From contig NZ_CP069396.1 in NCBI RefSeq assembly GCF_016887565.1, positions 434,001 through 498,000 on the forward strand: a stretch of DNA of 64,000 bases. Direction: 5' to 3'. The notes beneath the pieces were generated by a model that had not been told where the DNA came from, did not search any database, and was given only the letters and a program-made list of their open reading frames with translations. The translations under genes were made by a program, and so were the position numbers. This stretch comes from Archangium violaceum. Lineage in GTDB: Bacteria; Myxococcota; Myxococcia; Myxococcales; Myxococcaceae. Position 1 is the stretch's first letter. Each line of letters opens with the position of its first letter. Shown in pieces: positions 61,589 through 64,000 of this stretch.

Positions 61589-61636
61589 ACATCCACGGGC
61601 GCTCGGACCATGTCCAAGGACTTCGTGGACGCTCCA

Positions 61637-62383
61637 CTAGAAGGTGCCCGTGCCCCGCAGCTGGCCGACGAAGTTGGCCTGATAGAGCTGGCTGGAGGGG
61701 AAGATGAAGCCTGTGCCGATGAACTGGATCTGCCCGGCGAGGCTGAGGCCGCCATTCTGGAGGTTCACCTGCATGAGGCCGTCCTGGATGAGGAACACGT
61801 TGGCGAGCAAGCCGCCCAGGAGGTTGAAGTTGTTGAGGAATGCGGCGGCGGCGATGTTGAAGTCGGGCTGGATGCTGAGCTGACCGAGGGCGGGATTGGC
61901 GGCGACGAAGGCGAAGTCGAGAGCGGCCTGGGTGCACCGGCCCTGGACGAGACCATAGAGGGCGGAGTTGGTGGCGAAGCGGATGGCGCCTGGCTCGGGG
62001 ACGACGGAGGGGGCGCCGGAGATCAGGAACAGGTCATTGGCGTTGATGCCGTTGGTGGTGCCAACGAGGGAGATGGGGTTCACGAGGAACAGGAGCCCGG
62101 CACGTTGGAAGGGTCCGCTGGAGGTCTGGCCGGCGAGCACCACGTCGTAAACGGCGAAGCGCCTTCCGGAGAGAGGGTTGGGCCGGATGCCGCAAGCGGC
62201 GAAGTAGCGCTCGAGCTCCTGCCGTAGGATGGGCTCTTCGGGCAGGGGGCTGAACTGCGGAAGCTCCAGGGAGGGCGTATCGAGGAACGTTTGAGCGCGT
62301 GCGGTGAGGCCGAGCCCCAGCCCGGCCACCAGCAGGAGCCGCACCGCGTGGAGGAGGATTCGTCCGCTGTGTCTGGCCTTCAT
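61637..62383 (-). CDS. secreted protein of unknown function
   Basis: 248 residues with a signal peptide (ILLHAVRLLLVAGLGLGLTARAQ). The mature chain is rich in Asn, Leu and Gly with beta-like stretches (LVNPISLVGTTNGINANDLFLISGAP, FNIAAAAFLNNFNLLGGLLANVFLIQDGLMQVNLQNGGLSLAGQIQFIGTGF). Cysteines are few. The start is the ATG at MKARHSGRI with an AGGAG site. The TAG stop lies in the CTAG flank of MITE copy 2. No family recognised; a surface or outer-membrane-associated role is possible. Confidence 0.65.
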   Translation of the reverse strand: MKARHSGRILLHAVRLLLVAGLGLGLTARAQTFLDTPSLELPQFSPLPEEPILRQELERYFAACGIRPNPLSGRRFAVYDVVLAGQTSSGPFQRAGLLFLVNPISLVGTTNGINANDLFLISGAPSVVPEPGAIRFATNSALYGLVQGRCTQAALDFAFVAANPALGQLSIQPDFNIAAAAFLNNFNLLGGLLANVFLIQDGLMQVNLQNGGLSLAGQIQFIGTGFIFPSSQLYQANFVGQLRGTGTF

Positions 62384-62484
62384 GTCCGCCACTCCTCTCC
62401 CTGTCATGAGAGAGGAGTGGCCTGACTGGAGATGTGACGTGACGCGCGTCCAGGCTCCCTCGGCCGGTCTCAGGGGGCGGGACC

Positions 62485-63618
62485 CTACTTCTTGGATGCC
62501 GGCGGCTGGACGAGCTTCAGGTCGAGCTCGTTCAGCTTCGAGAGGACCCGGTCGAACCTGAAGGGAGCGGGCGTTTGGGGATACACGTAGGCCGGGTAGG
62601 GGTCTCCGAGGGTGCGGAAGAAGGACTCGAAGAGACCCGGGGTGAGGAAGCCGACCATGCGCGTGTAGTGGCTGTTGAGCTGGTAGGCGTGAATGGTGCG
62701 GGCGGGGGCGTGGACGAAGTCACCCGGAGCCAACGTCACCGTGGCGTCGTTGACCCGCATGGTGATGGAGCCATCCAGACAGAAGAAGGTCTCCGTGTGC
62801 TTCTCATGGTAGTGCAGGGGAATCATGTCTCCGGCGGGGCCCTCGCTCACGACGACGATGAACTTGCCATCGCTGTTGCGCTGATCGCCGACGAGGGAGA
62901 AGACCTCACTGCCCGCGACCAGCCGCTGGCCTTCACCCGAGGCGAGGACGTAGGGAACCTTCTTGTCGGGGACCGTGCCATTGCTCACGCGCTGGGGAGT
63001 GCTCCTGCTCGGCGCCTTGCTCTCGAAACGGACATCGGCGCTGGCCTCCGCCTTCTTCAGCGACTCCCTGGGAATCTCGGGGTTGACCTCCGGAGGCTGC
63101 ACATAACCCTCATAGGGTTGGCCGAGCGCCTTGTAGAGCGAGCCCATCTCCCTGCCGGTAGACCATGAGATGAGCCGGGTGCGGTGGCTGCGCATCTTGA
63201 AGGCATGGGGGGTGCCCTCCGGGATGCTCGCGAAGTCACCACGGATGAGGAGGTAGTGCCCTCCACCGAGCCAGAGCTCGACCTCTCCGTCGAGGACCAG
63301 GAGGGCCTCGTGCGTCCGGGCATGGGTGTGCAGCGGGAGATTCGCGTCCCGTCCACCCGTCAGGACAGCGGCCTCGAAGAGCTCCTGGGTGTCCACGCCT
63401 CGGGCGATCAGGCCCGCGACCAGCCCGCCCACGAGATACCGCTCGCCCTCACCGTTGCGGATGAAATAGGGCACGGCCTTGCCCGGCAGCTTGCCCTCGG
63501 GCACGACCTTCTGGATGTCGATGCCGGGAGCTGTCTGGGGTTGGGGAGTGTCCAGGGCGTGGGCGATCTGGCCCGTGCCGAGGACGAACATCAACAGAGC
63601 GGCCCATGGGTGTCTCAT
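62485..63618 (-). CDS. exported bicupin (quercetinase-like) protein
   Basis: 377 residues with a signal peptide (HPWAALLMFVLGTGQIAHA). Two cupin domains: HTHARTHEALLVLDGEVELWLGGGHYLLIRGDFASIPEGTPHAF and HYHEKHTETFFCLDGSITMRVNDATVTLAPGDFVHAPARTIHAYQ, both with metal-binding His and Glu. This is the quercetin 2,3-dioxygenase layout, in which the protein oxidatively opens flavonols; export to the periplasm is uncommon for bacterial members. The mature sequence follows a proline-rich linker. Start ATG at MRHPW. Divergent from the LysR gene. Confidence 0.85.
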   Translation of the reverse strand: MRHPWAALLMFVLGTGQIAHALDTPQPQTAPGIDIQKVVPEGKLPGKAVPYFIRNGEGERYLVGGLVAGLIARGVDTQELFEAAVLTGGRDANLPLHTHARTHEALLVLDGEVELWLGGGHYLLIRGDFASIPEGTPHAFKMRSHRTRLISWSTGREMGSLYKALGQPYEGYVQPPEVNPEIPRESLKKAEASADVRFESKAPSRSTPQRVSNGTVPDKKVPYVLASGEGQRLVAGSEVFSLVGDQRNSDGKFIVVVSEGPAGDMIPLHYHEKHTETFFCLDGSITMRVNDATVTLAPGDFVHAPARTIHAYQLNSHYTRMVGFLTPGLFESFFRTLGDPYPAYVYPQTPAPFRFDRVLSKLNELDLKLVQPPASKK

Positions 63619-63733
63619 TGAATCCTGCCTGTGTATGCGGGGGTGGAATCGAAACGTGCGAGGCAAGGATGTTGGGGTTCGTTCGAGAACTCCAATAGAT
63701 TGAAAGGTGACCTGTAATCAGCGGGAGTGATGA
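63619..63733. promoter_or_regulatory. divergent control region of the bicupin and LysR genes
   Basis: 115 bp between the two start codons. A GTTC-N6-GAAC dyad lies at 63677-63690 and could be the LysR binding site; the region is AT-rich near TAGATTGAAAGG. LysR-type regulators usually bind such dyads in the shared intergenic region and control the divergent gene, here probably the bicupin. Confidence 0.45.
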
Positions 63734-64000
63734 ATGGAACTGCGCCATCTTCGCTACTTCGTCGCCGTGGCCGAGGAGCTGCACTTCGCCCGGGCCGCCA
63801 GCCGGCTGCGGATCGTTCAGCCCGCGCTGAGCATGCAGATCAAGGCACTGGAGGAGGAGCTGGGGACACGGCTGCTCGAACGGACGCGGCGCCATGTGGA
63901 GCTCACGGAGGCGGGCAGACTCTTCCTGGAGGAGGCACGCCGGACACTGGAGCAGGCGGAGCGTGCGGCGCGAGTCGCGGAACGAGCGGGCCGGGGAGAG
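63734..64000 (+). CDS. LysR-family regulator, 3' truncated by window edge
   Basis: The first 89 codons are present: [61 protein letters not shown]. This is the standard LysR winged helix-turn-helix (AASRL...[16 protein letters not shown]...LF/LL.RT). The effector domain lies beyond the window. The ATG has a GGGAG site. Its position suggests it controls the bicupin gene in response to an aromatic compound. Confidence 0.92.
   Translation, partial: MELRHLRYFVAVAEELHFARAASRLRIVQPALSMQIKALEEELGTRLLERTRRHVELTEAGRLFLEEARRTLEQAERAARVAERAGRGE

Larger units (their letters stand above)
61175..61636. other. gene-free region with repeats and MITE copy 2
   Basis: 460 bp holding repeat R14 and the second MITE-like element (with R15 and R16). 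No reading frame with a proper start is apparent. Confidence 0.7.
61426..61636. mobile_element. MITE-like element, copy 2
   Basis: 211 bp with inverted repeats (left GGAGTGTCCACGAAGTTCG, right CGTGGACGCTCC) matching copy 1 in opposite orientation. The right flank is CTAG (61637-61640), the left CTGG, perhaps a mutated copy. Two repeat units (R15, R16) lie inverted inside. It encodes no protein. The TAG of the right-hand gene lies within its CTAG flank. Confidence 0.8.

Noticed and set aside
63660-63700. tRNA-like GTTCGTTCGAGAAC stretch
   Set aside because: It is a short dyad without the acceptor, D and anticodon arms of a tRNA.

Overview
The window is about 64 kb of GC-rich, gene-dense bacterial DNA. 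Hybrid and multi-GAF histidine kinases, an AT-hook DNA-binding protein, small secreted proteins and a selenocysteine formate dehydrogenase point to a myxobacterium, probably of the Archangium/Cystobacter/Myxococcus group. That assignment is inferred from gene content and composition, because no rRNA or other marker gene is present. I found no rRNA, tRNA, CRISPR array, prophage or complete insertion sequence. The first gene (5' side) and last gene (3' side) are cut by the window edges.

Layout: 0-6.5 kb holds a three-subunit formate dehydrogenase operon (catalytic subunit with an in-frame UGA and a SECIS hairpin, a four-cluster Fe-S subunit, an NrfD-like membrane anchor) and a zinc-ribbon protein. 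6.6-14 kb holds an M23-type peptidase, two HEAT-like repeat proteins, a phytoene-desaturase-like oxidase, an SDR, a decayed Uma2 gene, a YigZ protein and a lipoprotein. 14.4-25.4 kb carries glutathione reductase, a PadR regulator with a partner membrane protein, an acyltransferase/hydrolase/proline dehydrogenase operon, a hemerythrin-like protein, an AT-hook protein, tryptophan 2,3-dioxygenase and several small genes. 25.5-38.5 kb is rich in signalling: a four-GAF histidine kinase, an MshEN-receiver-cyclase fusion, a universal stress protein, a degenerate NtrC-type AAA protein, a macrodomain protein, SCO1 and a PAS/GAF hybrid kinase.

38.7-45.6 kb carries a four-domain LysM/C39-like/PG-binding/GH19 lytic enzyme, a membrane protein, a SnoaL-like protein, a probable redox operon (b561-like four-His membrane protein, YceI, double-Rieske protein) and a CBS protein. 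45.9-51.8 kb has a P450, a pair of ArsA/Get3-like ATPases, an unknown protein and an MEDS histidine kinase. 52.1-54.9 kb encodes a FucA-type aldolase, MtnA and MtnP, which together fit the methylthioadenosine-to-DHAP shunt. 55-61.2 kb is the most unusual stretch: two zinc-ribbon membrane paralogues, a 648-residue protein with eight consecutive 29-residue repeats and a HELTH zincin motif, a putative clan-CD cysteine peptidase directly downstream, and a related STAS-like protein at each end. The window ends with a secreted protein, an exported bicupin and a divergent LysR-type regulator.

Running through the non-coding DNA are 16 copies of a palindromic repeat (CCCTCTCCC-N3-GGGAGAGGG joined to CCCTCACCCC or its complement), none inside a gene. 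Four of them lie inside two MITE-like elements at about 34.4 and 61.4 kb. These share terminal inverted repeats and have CTAG at their edges, where the CTAG overlaps the TAG stop codon of a neighbouring gene.
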